Shown here: positions 23,703-36,305 of the stretch, piece by piece
How the letters are laid out: every line of letters begins with the position of its first letter
How positions within the stretch are numbered: position 1 is the first letter of the stretch
Source of the DNA: Littorina saxatilis
Lineage: Eukaryota > Mollusca > Gastropoda > Littorinimorpha > Littorinidae
Reading direction: 5' to 3'
DNA: 64,000 nt
NCBI RefSeq assembly: GCF_037325665.1
Contig: NC_090245.1
Coordinates: forward strand, 46,167,921 to 46,231,920
Made by a program: the position numbers and the translations under genes
The notes under the pieces: model-generated
The model's database searches: none
What the model saw: the letters and a program-made list of their open reading frames with translations, nothing else
Told to the model about the DNA's origin: nothing

Positions 23703-24076
23703 TTCTTCTTCAGCGTTCCAGAATGTTTCTGGTGACGTGTGAGCTTGTTTGCCCATTTGGGTTCCCCACACTATACTCTGAGAGCATAGTTAGCTCACTC
23801 CGCTTTCGTTGAGTAGACATGCTGGGTATTTTCGTGTTTCTATAACCCATCGAACTCCGACATGGATTACAGGATCTTTTCCGTGCGCACTTGGTCTTGT
23901 GCTTGCGTGTACACACGAAGGGGGTTAAGTCACTAAGCAGGTCTGCACATAAGTTGACCTGGCAGATCGGAACAATTTCCACTCTTAACCGGCCACCAGG
24001 CGGCAGGGACCGGGATTCGAACTCACGACCTCCCGATTAGGAGGCCGACGTATTACCAGCACGCCACTGCGAAACA
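23703..24076 (-). mobile_element. GAA-tailed tRNA-derived SINE, copy 1
   Basis: Minus strand: a tRNA-like head with B box (GAGTTCGAATCCC), a body containing GGTCAACTTATGTGCAGACC, TACACGCAAGCACAAGACCA and AAGATCCTGTAATCCATGTC, then a (GAA)n tail at the low-coordinate end. Flanked by TCTAAATGCATACGAC (23687-23702) and TCTAAAAAGTGCATACGAC (24077-24095), an imperfect target duplication. Full length, same family as 25272, 50047 and 62892. Confidence 0.85.
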
Positions 24077-24566
24077 TCTAAAAAGTGCATACGACATGTG
24101 TAATGGAGTAAGTGAGAGTTATTCGGAACCAGTCTCCTGGCACCCGAGAGAATAACAAGCATTGAAATGAACAAGCGACTTTCATCCTCATTATAGTCCT
24201 GTGTTCATATATTGCACCAACGTATACGTTTTCACATGTAGCCGCGTCCCTCTAGCTATGCAATCTATCTTCCTTCTCCGGAGTCCTCCAAGTGTAAACG
24301 GTTCGAATCTTCGTCTCAGATCTGACCAGGCTTTTAGGTGGCATCAAATCATCCCTCCGCTCGGACACAAACCTAGAAACATCAGCCATGGTGCTTTTCC
24401 GTGAAGAGTGGGAATTTTGTGATTTATTAATTTCTAGACGGACCCTAGCGTCAACCAGTAAACATTGAATCATAAATAATCAACATCCTGACTGCTCGAT
24501 CCTGTGCAGAGTGAAAACTTGATTTTGATGTTGATTTTGTTTTTCTTCAAATGTGTCCAAGTGGAG

Positions 24567-25218
24567 AGATGGTCTTATTCCATGTAAAAGGCTGGCTAGA
24601 TGGTCTTATTCCATGTAAAAGGCTGGCTAGATGGTCTTATTCCGTGTAAAAGGCTGGCTAGATGGTCTTATTCCATGTAAAAGGCTGGCTAGATGGTCTT
24701 ATTCCATGTAAAAGGCTGGCTAGATGGTCTTATTCCATGCAAAAGGCTGGCTAGATGGTCTTATTCCATGTAAAAGGCTGGCTAGATGGTCTTATTCCAT
24801 GTAAAAGGCTGGCTAGATGGTCTTATTCCATGTAAAAGGCTGGCTAGATGGTCTTATTCCATGTAAAAGGCTTGCTAGATGGTCTTATTCCATGTAAAAG
24901 GCTGGGTAGATGGTTTTATTCTATGTAAAAGGCTGGCTAGATGGTCTTATTCCATGTAAAAGGCTGACTAGATGGTCTTATTCCATGTAAAAGGCTGGGT
25001 AGATGGTTTTATTCCATGTAAAAGGCTGGCTAGATGGTCTTATTCCATGCAAAAGGCTGGCTAGATGGTCTTATTCCATGCAAAAGGCTGGCTAGATGGT
25101 TTTATTCCATGCAAAAGGCTGGCTAGATGGTCTTATTCCATGCAAAAGGCTGGCTAGATGGTCTTATTCCATGTAAAAGGCTGACTAGATGGTCTTATTC
25201 CATGCAAAAGGCTGGCTA
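24567..25218. repeat. 31-bp minisatellite, 21 copies
   Basis: Twenty-one head-to-tail copies of a 31-bp unit (AGATGGTCTTATTCCATGTA then AAAGGCTGGCT) with scattered substitutions such as CATGCA for CATGTA. The flanks (GTGTCCAAGTGGAG left, GAGGCAGTAAGCCGAACTGT right) match dispersed repeats at 45838-45945 and 59192-59315, each with one unit, so the array is an expansion inside such a repeat. Copies are contiguous with no spacers. Confidence 0.95.
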
Positions 25219-25271
25219 GATCTATATGAGGCAGTAAGCCGAACTGTTTTCAAGTGAAAGACTGTGCATTT

Positions 25272-25653
25272 CTTCTTCTTCGTTCATGGCGGGCAGAAAC
25301 TTCCACGTTCTCTCAAGTTTCTGCAGGAGTGTGTTTTTACGTGTATGACCGACCCGCGTTTTTACCCCACCATTTCGGCAGCCAAACGCCACTTTCGGAG
25401 GATGCATGCTTGGTATGATCGTGTTTCTATAACCCACCGAAATCTGACATGGATTACAGGATCTTTTCCGTGCGCACTTGGTCTTGTGCTTGCGTGTACA
25501 CACGAAGGGGGATAAGGCACCAGCAGGTCTGCACATCAGTTGACCTGGATCAGAAAAATTTCACCCTTAACCCACCAGGCGCGGCCGGGATTCGAACCCA
25601 CGACCTTCCGCTTGGGAGGCCCGTGTCTTATCCACCAGACCATTGCGCCCGTC
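25272..25653 (-). mobile_element. GAA-tailed tRNA-derived SINE, copy 2
   Basis: Same family as 23703-24076, minus orientation, with head GGGTTCGAATCCC. The 3' body here differs (CATACACGTAAAAACACACT and GTGGAAGTTTCTGCCCGCC) from copy 1 and matches copy 3 at 50047, so at least two 3' variants exist. Flanked by GACTGTGCATTT (25260-25271) and GACTGTGCTTTT (25654-25665). Confidence 0.85.
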
Positions 25654-25894
25654 GACTGTGCTTTTAAAAACGTTCAGTTGCTTGGGTGCAAATCACGACT
25701 AAGTAATGAAGATCACCATTCATTGTTTCAAGTGAATTTATAAAGTTTCCAGCAATACTACTCAGTTACTGTTTCACAACATGCCTGAATGTTTTTCAAG
25801 CTTGTATTAATCTGTCCCGTACTGTTTTTGATATTAAGGACTACTAGTCATGTATTTGCTATAGTTTTTGGGGAAACAACGGCTTGCTCAGTGT

Positions 25895-26249
<355 letters not shown>

Positions 26250-27590
26250 GCGGGCATTGGGGGTAGTTGTTGATCTTCCGAATCAAGGGAGGGAAGAAGC
26301 ACAAAACGCTGAGGATTTTAGAATTGTATAAGTTCTCCCCCTTTCTGTCCGAATGCTTTTATTGTTTTATGACTTGTATTCAGATTCAATTTTGTTCAAA
26401 TCATCCCATCAAATCATCATCTGATGCGGGTGCATACAAAACGTTTTTATTTTAATTTGTTTCTTTGGTGTTTCTGTGTTCTAGTTTCATTTCATTGTGT
26501 TCGTGTGTGCGCGCGAGTGTTTGTTCGTCCCAAGGACAGATTGTTAGAAAAGGCCCAGCCTTTAAATCTTTACCCGTCACGGTGTGAAAGCGTGACCTGT
26601 TTGTGTTACTAGATTCTGGATTTCTTATTAAAATTTGAACTTGTTTATTCATTATCATCTAGCCTATGTAAAACTCAGTGATTGGAGCTGGATACAGACT
26701 GATATGACTTGAAACCTGATTTTACCACTGACAAAATTGCGGACCGACTCGCAAACCTCGTCTGACCTAGAATAGCCCATGTTTGAGAAATGATATCCTT
26801 TGCAAACATGCGTGAGCCATCGTAGAGGACACACGATTTAAATAAGAAAAGGAAACCGATCCGTCTCTGTCCACATCTCGCGTCAGCAACGGCCCGGACA
26901 GAGAGGAGTTATCGGTAATATGCAGACACTGAGCCTGGCTGGTACTGGATAGTCAAACCAGAGTCTCTGGGCAAACTGTGACGACGGACACAACTGAGAC
27001 AAGACTGACAACCCCGTTGACAACCCCCCCCTCCCCCCCTATAATTATGCACATGCTCCGCTCTTGACAGTGGCTTAAAAAATATTAATGATTTTTTTTG
27101 CAGGACTGTGATTTAATACGAAATTTTTCATTGCATTTTGTTGTATGTATATGATGTAGCTTAGAATTGTATCTAGTTGCTTTGTGAACATTTGATTGAC
27201 AGTCCAAAAGACTGTTGTACTATTTTGAATCGCCATCGAGTTGTAAATTCTAACTGTTATTTTCAAAATCGGCCTGACATCCTGAAAGCCAGCGGAAACG
27301 GGTGCGCCAGAGTGCGTATGAATATATACATGATGTGTGGTGTATGCACAGAATCTTTGTCAATACAGATCGGGAGGACCCGGAAAGTTATCGGCGATTG
27401 TGCTGAGTTCAGAACTGAAGAGCCGCTATTTAAAATGCATTGAAACCGTGCAAGTCTGATTAGTTTGTGATACGGCGAACACACTTTTCATCGTGAATAA
27501 CATGAATTCATACACTTTTGAGTGCCCGGAGGATAGGAGGGTGATTGTTTGATCAAGACGGATAGGCCTACCTGAGTTTTTTCTCAGTCC
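26250..27590. other. Unassigned intergenic stretch
   Basis: No gene or repeat recognised. Short frames at 27177-27443 have no motif. Confidence 0.5.
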
Positions 27591-27595
27591 GTGTG

Positions 27596-27718
27596 TGCGT
27601 GTTGTTGTTGTTGCTGTGTGTGTGTTGTTGCTCAGTGTGTGTGTGTGTGTGTTGTTGCTGTGTGTGTGTGTGTGTGTTGTTGTTGCTGTGTGTGTGTGTG
27701 TGCACTGTGTGTGTGATT
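27596..27718. repeat. (TG)n/(GTT)n microsatellite
   Basis: Alternating TG runs and GTTGTTGCTG blocks, about five higher-order units. Confidence 0.9.
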
Positions 27719-27879
27719 GATCATCGTCCGTGCATGCATAGGACAACATAATACGTCCTTTCATGGGAGGTATACTCTCATCGCAGGTACAGTCGAACCT
27801 GTCTTATTACGGCGACCACCCAAAGGACCATCCAAACGCCAGTGGTACTTATTGACAGTTGTTGTAAAAAAGTGAATAA

Positions 27880-28043
27880 TATAAGAAAGAATAAAACAAA
27901 ACCAAGCAAGGTATTTTATAAGAACCTTTAATTGTGACAAAACAAAACGATAGTCACAATTAAACGTTCCCGGCCACGACATACCTTGCTTGGTTTTCTT
28001 AATCAATTTTGGAACGTCGGCACCCTATTTGTTTTTGGATTTA
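27880..28043. mobile_element. Hairpin retroposon relative of 23468-23590
   Basis: Ends with TTTTGGAACGTCGGCACCCT plus ATTTGTTTTTGGATTT, matching the 3' part of the element at 23468. The stem differs: AAAACCAAGCAAGGTA pairs with TACCTTGCTTGGTTTT, and an inner stem TAATTGTGAC pairs with GTCACAATTA. No target duplication found. Followed at 28045-28130 by a dispersed repeat shared with 15785-15895. Confidence 0.55.
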
Positions 28044-28139
28044 TGTAGAAAAATTTGTCGGGGATCCTCTAGGGTGACCGTCATGGGCAGGTAGTCGTTA
28101 TCAAGAGGTGGTCCGGCCGCGCCAAGGCAGGTTTTACCG

Positions 28140-29928
28140 TGCTTCACGGTACTGTCCGAAGGTGTTACTGACATGCCGGTGGGATTCACGAGCGATGACT
28201 CTAGGCAACGAATCAACGTTTGACTGAAAGGCCACATTAAGGTTCACTGAGATTATTTCAACTAATTATCTCCTATCGCGCGTGACTCTTAAATTATGCA
28301 GCCTAAGGTTTTCAAGGACTGGGTCTTTCTGGCAGCAAAGATAACATCTGGCGCGTCTTCCCGCTGCAAAATTAAAACCCCAATCTGAACATTCTCCAGC
28401 ATGGCCGGGTTTGACGCACGCGGAGATGGTTCAGTCACTCTCACCGACAAGGAAAAGACATTAATCCAGAAAGAGACAAGTTCGAATACTAAGTTCTGCC
28501 AAATGAATGTATGCCTTTATTATAAATCTGATGCGATACGAATATTGCTCACAGCTAGCATCTGTGTGTGCGTGTCTGTGTGTACGTACGTGAGAGTGTG
28601 TGTGAGTGTATGTGATTGTGTGTGTGTGAGTGATCAAAAGTAAATTCTGCGAAGACTAATAGCACCTCGATTTTGTTTAAACAATATTGGAGGAACACGC
28701 CAGGGAACTGCTTTATAAAAACTATATGCATGTCTAAGGTGACACACACACACGCACCGACACATACTATTCTATGTCTGTTACAAACATGCGGCTCTCT
28801 CTCCGACTCATCCACATTCTCCTCCTCTCAGAATCAACCTAAAGAAAATCGATATCGGTACTGCCAGGAGAGTAAGAGTACCAACATGTCGTACACTGTG
28901 TATAAGTCTTAATAAGTAAAGCAAAGAAACTCCGGGCTGACAACAGTCCACGTGTATATCGCTGTAGGTAGAGTCACGGTACTAGTGACTGTCCGCTACG
29001 GCAAACAAACAGTGCGTGGCGCTATGGCGACTCACAATGTACCGATCGTCTTATATTCTTCTGCCCCTCACACCCGCCATTCCCTGATCACAGGCACATG
29101 AAAAAATGTATGATTTGTTGTATACATGTGTTGGTGTAGAACGATTTACAGATGTTCAATGGCATGAAACTGCACATGTAAATTCTGCCTGATGGTATCC
29201 CCAGAAAGTTGTTTTTTCTCTCCATGTTTTTGATGCGGCACTGTACGTGGCGGTCACATTTTTCAACTTGATGAAAATGGTGGTCAAACTCTTTACCAAA
29301 TCTGGACTACGGGATTGCATTTCAGCTTGGGAGCTTAAAAATTAGATAATTTGTCAATTAAAATAATGTTTGACATTGAAATTGCAAGTACCATTTGCAA
29401 GTTCTATTGTGTGTGGGTGTGCCCCTCTCACTTGTACAGCTCATATAAAACCTGTCAGCTTAGTCCATACAACTAGTACCTGCGGTACTCCGCGCATTTC
29501 ATTCGAAAATATGCGCATTTCTGCTAGAGAAAGTTGATACCGTCAGGCAAGGGCAAAGAAAAAAGTGAATGATATCGATTTAAAGCGCCAGTGCCAGTGC
29601 CAATTAAGCAACGAGCGTCATCATTGCTGAGAGGCCACGCATTGTTGCAGTGGAGCTGTTATGGAGGATTAGTGTGGTGAGCAGAATGGAATCAGGACTG
29701 ATCTTGGTCACAAATTGCACACAATGCTGTACCACTGACAAAGCAAGTTCCCAGAGGAACGGAAAAGAAACAGTTACCGACCATCAAAATTCCGCTAATT
29801 TGTGCTGGACGTAAAGGAAGCTGAAAGCAACACTCGATTCGAAAACTTTGGTTCCAATCAAAAGGCAAAAGAGATTTAGGCAGGTGTGTTTCAAACTAGT
29901 GTTATTTATTTCTCTCTTGCTTTTTCAA

Positions 29929-29930
<2 letters not shown>
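28140..29930. other. Unassigned intergenic stretch
   Basis: No recognised gene. Holds a short (GT)n tract at 28562-28630. A small frame starting at 28401 (MAGFDARGDGSVTLTDKEKT) has no family match I can support. Confidence 0.5.
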
Positions 29931-29932
<2 letters not shown>

Positions 29933-29988
<56 letters not shown>

Positions 29989-30004
29989 GAGAGAGAGGAG
30001 AGAG
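29933..30004. repeat. (GA)n microsatellite
   Basis: About 25 GA units followed by AGAGAGAGG repeats. Confidence 0.95.
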
Positions 30005-30299
30005 GGTCAAAATCCAATCAGTCAAGGCATAATGCGAACACACACACAAATACGATTCTGGCTGCAATTTTCACGCTTTTTTTAATGTTGAACCTGTTTC
30101 CCTTGTGTACTATACTATTGTTTACACTTTTCAATCAGGGTATATATCTCTCTCACACACACACACACACATCCTCTCTCACACAATTCAAAAAGTAGTT
30201 CCTCTATTCAGGTAACAAGATCGAACGGGTCAAAGGCCGGCTTCCCGCGCCGTCTCCTTGACAACCGCTACCGATCTCTAGCTATTGAACAGTTGTCAA

Positions 30300-30370
30300 G
30301 CCCCCCCCCCCCCCCCCCCCCCCCTCTGCCCCTCCATTTCTCCCCCCCCCCCCCCCCCCCCCCCCCCCCC
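30300..30370. repeat. Poly-C tract
   Basis: Two runs of 20 or more C separated by a short TCTGCCCCTCCATTTCT segment. Exact length is likely affected by sequencing error. Confidence 0.9.
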
Positions 30371-30379
30371 AGCGTGAAG

Positions 30380-30514
30380 ATTATGTAGTATGACACCCCA
30401 GCGCTGAGGAGATTTGTGTCCGCGCCATGTCACGTAGGGCTACAGAGACCAACAATCACGTCTTGTCATGTCAGTCATTACCTTGTTGTCAGTGTGTAAG
30501 GAACAGCCTTGTCT

Positions 30515-30557
<43 letters not shown>

Positions 30558-32635
30558 AGTCTTGTCACACGCCTATTATTATGTTGTAGTCAGTGTGTTG
30601 TGGATATCGTTGTCACGTGTCGGTCCCGGCGCGGGAAAATGGGAACACGGTGGCAGTTGCGCTGATTCGATTCGAAGTTTTGGGGTCACTTTTGCTGCAT
30701 AGCTGTGGCCGCTCTCATGCTTTGCTGTAGTTTCTCAAGGAACGACATTGCACGTCGGATAACCTGTCGATAAAAGAACAAAACGTTCTGTGATTCAAAG
30801 TAAAAAATGTTAAGACGAAAAGAAACAAGCAAACAGTATTGACATAACAAAACATTTCGTCTTAAAACTGAATGTGCAGAGTTAAAGTACTGACGCTCGC
30901 GCGCACACCTGGAAAACAAATGTCTGTTGGATAGGACGTGAAATATTAGCCTACTGCACGGATACGAATGTCTGTGGGTCGGTTCACCAAAACCACAAAC
31001 ATTGGCTTGTCATTTGAAACTGCAGACGTTGTTCCGAGTGCAACTGCATGTAGGCCTAACCAACTTTGTTTCAAACTGGCGTATCATAGTTCTGTAACTG
31101 ACTTTCAAAAATCACTGATTGGACAAACAACGGTTCAAAATGCACGCTTGTCCGGGAAAGTTCTCTCATCGCCGAATAACTTCCTTCTAGCCAATATTAA
31201 AAGAAAAGGCATATGATATATAAAAAATAAAAAATATTAAAAAAACGACAACTGACGAACAAACAAATAAACTGACGAACTAACAACATTTAAAGAGTGA
31301 CAGAAGACACTTCTGGTGTTTGGGTTGGAGAAAAATAATCAATGGCGGGAATATCACTTGGACTTGAAGAGGGCTTACTAGACAGACTGCAGAGAGTAAC
31401 TTCAGTAAGCGTAGTAAGCTGGTGGTTCGCTTGGACTTGTTGCAAACTTCCATAGGCTACATGGTTGGGCTACAATCACACTCATTCACAGATCATTTTG
31501 CTCTTACACATTATTTTTATTCACCGCCTCCACTCACACTTACATGTTTACAACTAAACCGCAGAGAAATTAGAGAAGAAAAACTTTCCAAACAAAAATA
31601 TGTCGAGTCAACTTTTCTTTGCCGGATTGCCAACATTATGTTGAATGGTCATTCATTGATATTTTGGCGTCTTTTCACAAACCCACATATTCTGGCAACC
31701 CGGAAAGAGAGTACTTTCGTCACAAATGATTTATGTGGGCGTCAAATCAAAACAACCATGAAAAGAGGCATCCCTATTCTTGGGAAAAAAGTAGCACGAA
31801 CAAAAATAAAAGAATATATCAGAGTAAGCCAGCAAACAAAATGGTTGAAATTGTTGAAAACTCGCCAAGAGCCAAGCTGTAATCAATCAATTCCAGACTG
31901 AAGTTCGGACAATTCTCAAGACTAAAATGCCAGTGACAAATAGTCTTCTTTAAGTACAAGCACAAAATAAAACCAAGAGCTCCTTTTAAATCTCCCAGGA
32001 CCGTTTTCAAAAAAGCACTCGCCTACAGTCAACACCGTACAGGCTATTGGACATCTGAAAGGGGTAGGTATAAAGCCTATAGACAAACACTACCGATCGT
32101 AAGATTGGATCGCGCCTTGAACAACCCATGTCACGTGGATAACCAATAAGTCTTGGGCTCTTGAAAGGAGTGTCTAGTCAGCGCAATGTTTTCAAGGGTT
32201 GCTAGGGACGCTCGATTGCCGGCAGGTGTGCGGAGAGGACTAACCACACAGCTGGCACGAGGTGATATTTCGAACCGCTCAACACCGCCGGGGTCTAACT
32301 GGCATTTTATTGCTCTAATGTGGATTTAACAACACGCAATGCTGAATAGTGCAAAATGTTTGTTAGCTCACTCATGGTAACAAAGGCCTTCAGCCCTATT
32401 TCGAATCAGTACAGGTATTCAACTGATTTACAACTGCTCACATACTGCAGATTCCTTAAATTCCTTTTTTTTTTTAATTTCTTTTTTTTAATGTTCGTGT
32501 TATCAAATGCAAGAAATATTTTTACAACAGTGCTGATGAATTATCCAGTGCTTGTTTCAGTCGACTACTAATAGCCTGCAAAAGTACACAGAAAACAAAG
32601 TAGGGTTCTTTGGCATACACACATACTGAATCTCT
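30380..32635. other. Unassigned intergenic stretch
   Basis: No supported gene. Includes a short (GA)n at 30519-30556. The longest frame (31422-31901, plus, 159 codons) has no domain, signal or splice context I recognise and is left uncalled. Confidence 0.5.
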
Positions 32636-32790
32636 GAACTGACTCCGTGTGTGTGTGTGTGTGTGAGTGTATGTGTATGTGTGTGCATGCGTGCGTGTGC
32701 ACGAGTGTGTAAAGCCTGATGGATGATCTGTGTCAGTATGTGTGCATCAATGTGTGTGTGTGCTCGCGTGCGTGCGTGTATGTGTAGTAG
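32636..32790. repeat. Degenerate (GT)n microsatellite
   Basis: GT runs interspersed with GCGTGCGT and GTGTAT. Confidence 0.85.
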
Positions 32791-32799
32791 GGCTGTGTT

Positions 32800-33590
32800 T
32801 ATACTCACGGATTCTCTCATGCGCTCACTCTCATTATACCCGTCAAATAAACACTTCTTCTGTTCCAAACTACACGTACAACAAATAAAACCGTCTACCG
32901 ATATATATATAGTTACTGTGAACATTTATGTTCAGTCAGTTTTACATTACGTACCAGACGGCCCTATCCCCATTCCAAACATTTTAGTACCTACCAACAC
33001 CGGTAAATATTTAGTTGGTCCCATGGCAACAATCAACAAAACCCATATAGGTCTACAACACCACGTCACCGATCTATGCAAGGCAGCGACAGTCACACTG
33101 ACATTCCCTTCAGCGTTACGTTTAAAGGGTCGACTTTGTACACTTCTCTTCTGCAATACTGTTAACAGTGACATACTGGATTTTCAACACGGTGAACTAT
33201 TACTCCACGAAGCAGAGCAACCATGCAGTACAGCGTTACACGAGATGCCCACTTCCATTGAGAATGGGTCAAGCTCATTTTCATCTGTTCCATACTTCAG
33301 CTAAGATACCAGAAGCTTGCTTGGGATAAGATACGTACAAGAAGCAAGCCTACAAAATGTTCTGAATGTCAATGGTGTGTTTTGGCGCATAATTGGTGCC
33401 GATTGACACTTTTGAGCGGTACAGCAAAATTACCATTGAAAGTGCATTGTTTTCAAACAGCTTCCATATTTCAATGCTGAATATTCTGAAATGTATAAAA
33501 TCACAGTGGCTGAGTTACTTATCGGAAACATGTGCAAAGACTAGCGCATACAGAACCAAGAAGTTTGACAGAAACAAAGATTTGAAATAA
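32800..33590. other. Unassigned stretch
   Basis: An open frame ending at 33304 spans part of this region, but its N-terminal third is microsatellite translation and the rest matches nothing I know. No coding call. Confidence 0.5.
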
Positions 33591-33794
33591 AAATCTGTGT
33601 TTTTTTTTAATCATCAGCCCCTTAGTCAACTTTAAAAAACAGAAAGTTGAATAAAGTCCAGTGGAAAGCCCATTTAAAGACTTTACAAAAATCGGAGAAA
33701 AAACAGGTCTTAAAAAGTATGGAATCTTAAAACGGGGTTACAATTAGTGATTTACAGAGGTTAAAAAAAATACACAACTAAGGTACATGTATTA

Positions 33795-34060
33795 CAACGG
33801 AGGTTCCACTGTATACGAACTGGACCCTTTCAGTGTGAGTTCCTGATGCGAAAACAATCCCTGACAGCACGTCCTGCCTTTTCCCGGCCACGGCTCTTAA
33901 TTACTACAGTGGAACCCCTCTTAGCTTTTAAGACCACAAATCGAAGAAAATCATGTCTTATTAATAAGGAAGGAGTCTTTAAATGGAGATACATTTGCAG
34001 GGGTTATGAACAGAAAATCAACAGGAAGGTCTTAAAAGGGGGGAGGTCCATGCTTGACTT
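33795..34060. repeat. Dispersed GGAACCCC/GGTTCC repeat
   Basis: GGAGGTTCCACTGTATACGA at 33799 and TACAGTGGAACCCCTCTTAG at 33905 form an inverted pair, followed by repeated TCTTAAAAGGGG-type motifs. Diverged copies occur at 35815-35857/36149-36275 and 62497-62720. These look like remnants of a common invertebrate MITE family. Confidence 0.5.
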
Positions 34061-34429
34061 TAAGTACGTTATTGTTGGCCCCATGGATCGGCCGGGCCGC
34101 AATGGATCGATACTCAATCCGGCGTGACAGTGTGCCACACTGGCGAAGGCCCTATAGAACTCAAATCTTTTTATCTCTCTCAGGGCTGAATGTGTGTGTG
34201 GTAAATCAAGTCTTTTGTTGGGAGGCAATCAATTACGGCTCTGGTGCTCACAAACAGGTCAATGCAACAGTCAAGGCAACAGGGGGGAGGGGGCTGTTTA
34301 TAATACAATGCAATCAACAGTCGATACAACAGAGGAAGGGGTGCTGTTTACAATACACTAGGGGGGAGGGGTGGGGGATACAATGCAATCAAAGGATTTA
34401 GTTCTCTTTCCTTGTTTGTATTATGATTG

Positions 34430-34505
34430 TGTAAGTGTAAAGCGCTCTGGGCTCGTCACCACGAGGTTTACGCGCTATATAAGTAATCGTTATTATTATT
34501 ATTAA
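34430..34505 (+). repeat. SINE/LINE 3'-tail remnant with (ATT)n
   Basis: GTAAAGCGCTCTGGGCTCGT then GCGCTATATAAGTAATCG and (TTA)n. The AGCGC...CGCTATATAAG module with a trinucleotide tail is typical of a retroposon 3' end. No head or target duplication found. Confidence 0.6.
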
Positions 34506-34509
34506 TCAA

Positions 34510-35850
34510 TAATCAATACAAAAGGGGGGAAGTGGGTAAGGGTGGGGTGAGGGTGGACTCTTTAGGAATGGGTAATCAAGTCTGAGATTGAATAATTATG
34601 GGGACCTAATACTGGAACCTGATTTATTGCACTGCCTGGGACACAAAAAGAAGGTTTCTGGTTTCATATACACTTATTTCTGTGGTGAATGGTGTAAAAG
34701 GCTTAGGAACAGGCACTGGTGTTATCGATACTGGTGATTAACTTGTGATCCATACTACAGTATTGGTTCATTATCATCAATCTGTGTCAGAAAACCCCAT
34801 TTCCTGTGTCAGACAAACCAAGGACATGAAGCATTGAGCAGTAAATATATTGTTTAGTGATACATGTATATCTTTTTTTCAAGTTGTTCACTACTACTGT
34901 AACTATTATTTCTGGTTGAACATTATTCACAACACACACTATCATATAATAGTCACTTACAGTGACACACTCTTAGAGTTAGACACACAGACACACATTT
35001 TCAAACCATAGCGGTGAAAACCCCATTCAAACAAAAAACAACTGAAGCAAATTACAAAACAAAGTGAAGACATTCCAACCCAGATGGAATTTTGTACATG
35101 TACCTTCAAACTACAGTAGACAGAGTAGACAGTTTACACAAACTCGATTGTGTATACATGACTGTTCTGCATGTCATTTTATATTCCACGAGTCGCTCCT
35201 TTGCCTCTGTAATTCTAGCGTACAAATATTTCTTGTATAAGTAAATAATGTATTTGCGTGCTGTAAAAATACCTGCACACAAGAAATTGTGGTTTCTTTT
35301 TTTTGGAGACCGGAGAACCGACAGATTCTCAGTTTGTTGGACGTTATTGGGCAATCCATCCTCCAATCCATCTTTCATTCATACTGTTACCAAAAAAAAA
35401 GGATTTCTTGAACCCAGACTTTATTTTTACTTACTAATTAACTGCAGAGAACCAGGATTTGCTCATGGATACAAACGTTACAGCTCTGCTGATGCCTGGT
35501 GTGGCATTCAATCCATGTCTCAACAGTGCAATGACAATACTATCTGTAAAACCTGGAGTCACGACATGCGTACTAGCCATTTGTGAAGAAGTGACCCACA
35601 CATGCGAAATCCAGAAAGATGATAAAAGAAAAAGTGTCATCTTATTTGGGGGGAATACATTTAAAAATAAACTATCAACAAGTCTCTTCCTATTTGTAAC
35701 TGGATAGTTATGTAGATAATAGAACCAAAGATCTTTGTTGCACACTTAATTGGAAAGATACAACAGAAAAGGTTGGATTGCCCAAATCTTCTATTACACA
35801 CTTACAGTGTAATTAACCCTTCTTTAAGACCTCAAATTAAAGACTCTCTC
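34510..35850. other. Unassigned stretch 3' of PSMG4
   Basis: May contain PSMG4 3' untranslated sequence (minus strand) but no clear polyadenylation site was fixed. Overlapping frames at 35248-35745 have no recognised domain. Confidence 0.4.
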
Positions 35851-35857
35851 CCTTTTA

Positions 35858-36148
35858 GGCCAAAAAGAAAAATAGGTCTGTTTCCGGTAACATCGCGGAA
35901 AAAAATAGGGTCGGTCGGTTTTTTAATTTTTTTTTAACGTCTTTTTACGGTTTTTTTTATTTTTATAAACGCTTCCTTAGTTTACTTACAATTATTTAGC
36001 ACATGTTTTTGACCTAGATATATTGAAACTAAATAAAGTATACTTGACTTCATATTTTGTGTGTGTGTGCGAAAAAATCCTTTAGGGTCGGCGCTTAAAA
36101 ATAGGGTCGGTCAGGTTACCGGAAACAGACATATTTTTCTTTTTGGCC
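35858..36148. mobile_element. GGCC-ended MITE, 291 bp, inserted in an older repeat
   Basis: Ends GGCCAAAAAG and CTTTTTGGCC, subterminal GTCTGTTTCCGGTAAC / GTTACCGGAAACAGAC, flanked by TTA at 35855-35857 and 36149-36151. The flanking DNA (AGACTCTCTCCCTTT on the left, AGACCCTGTTTCCTC on the right) belongs to an older GGTTCC-type repeat that it splits. Confidence 0.85.
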
Positions 36149-36305
36149 TTAAGACCCTGTTTCCTCAGATTCTCTGCTCATAACCTCTGTAAATTTACCC
36201 CTCTTTTAAGACTCCCTCTTTTTCAAGGCATGATTTTCTGATATTTTTCAAGGACTTTAAAGGGAGCTCCCATTATATACACTGTGATAGGTTACCTGTG
36301 TGCGT

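Noticed and set aside
24567-25218. Regular 31-bp repeats resembling a CRISPR array
   Set aside because: Units are contiguous with no unique spacers, the genome is eukaryotic, and the unit occurs singly in dispersed repeats.
28401-28643. Frame beginning MAGFDARGDGSVTLTDKEKT
   Set aside because: Superficially protein-like, but it runs into a GT microsatellite and has no domain or splice donor that I can support.
31422-31901. 159-codon open frame
   Set aside because: No recognisable domain, signal, promoter or splice context; plausible by chance in this length of DNA.
32723-33304. 193-codon open frame
   Set aside because: The first third translates a GT microsatellite and the remainder has no recognisable family.
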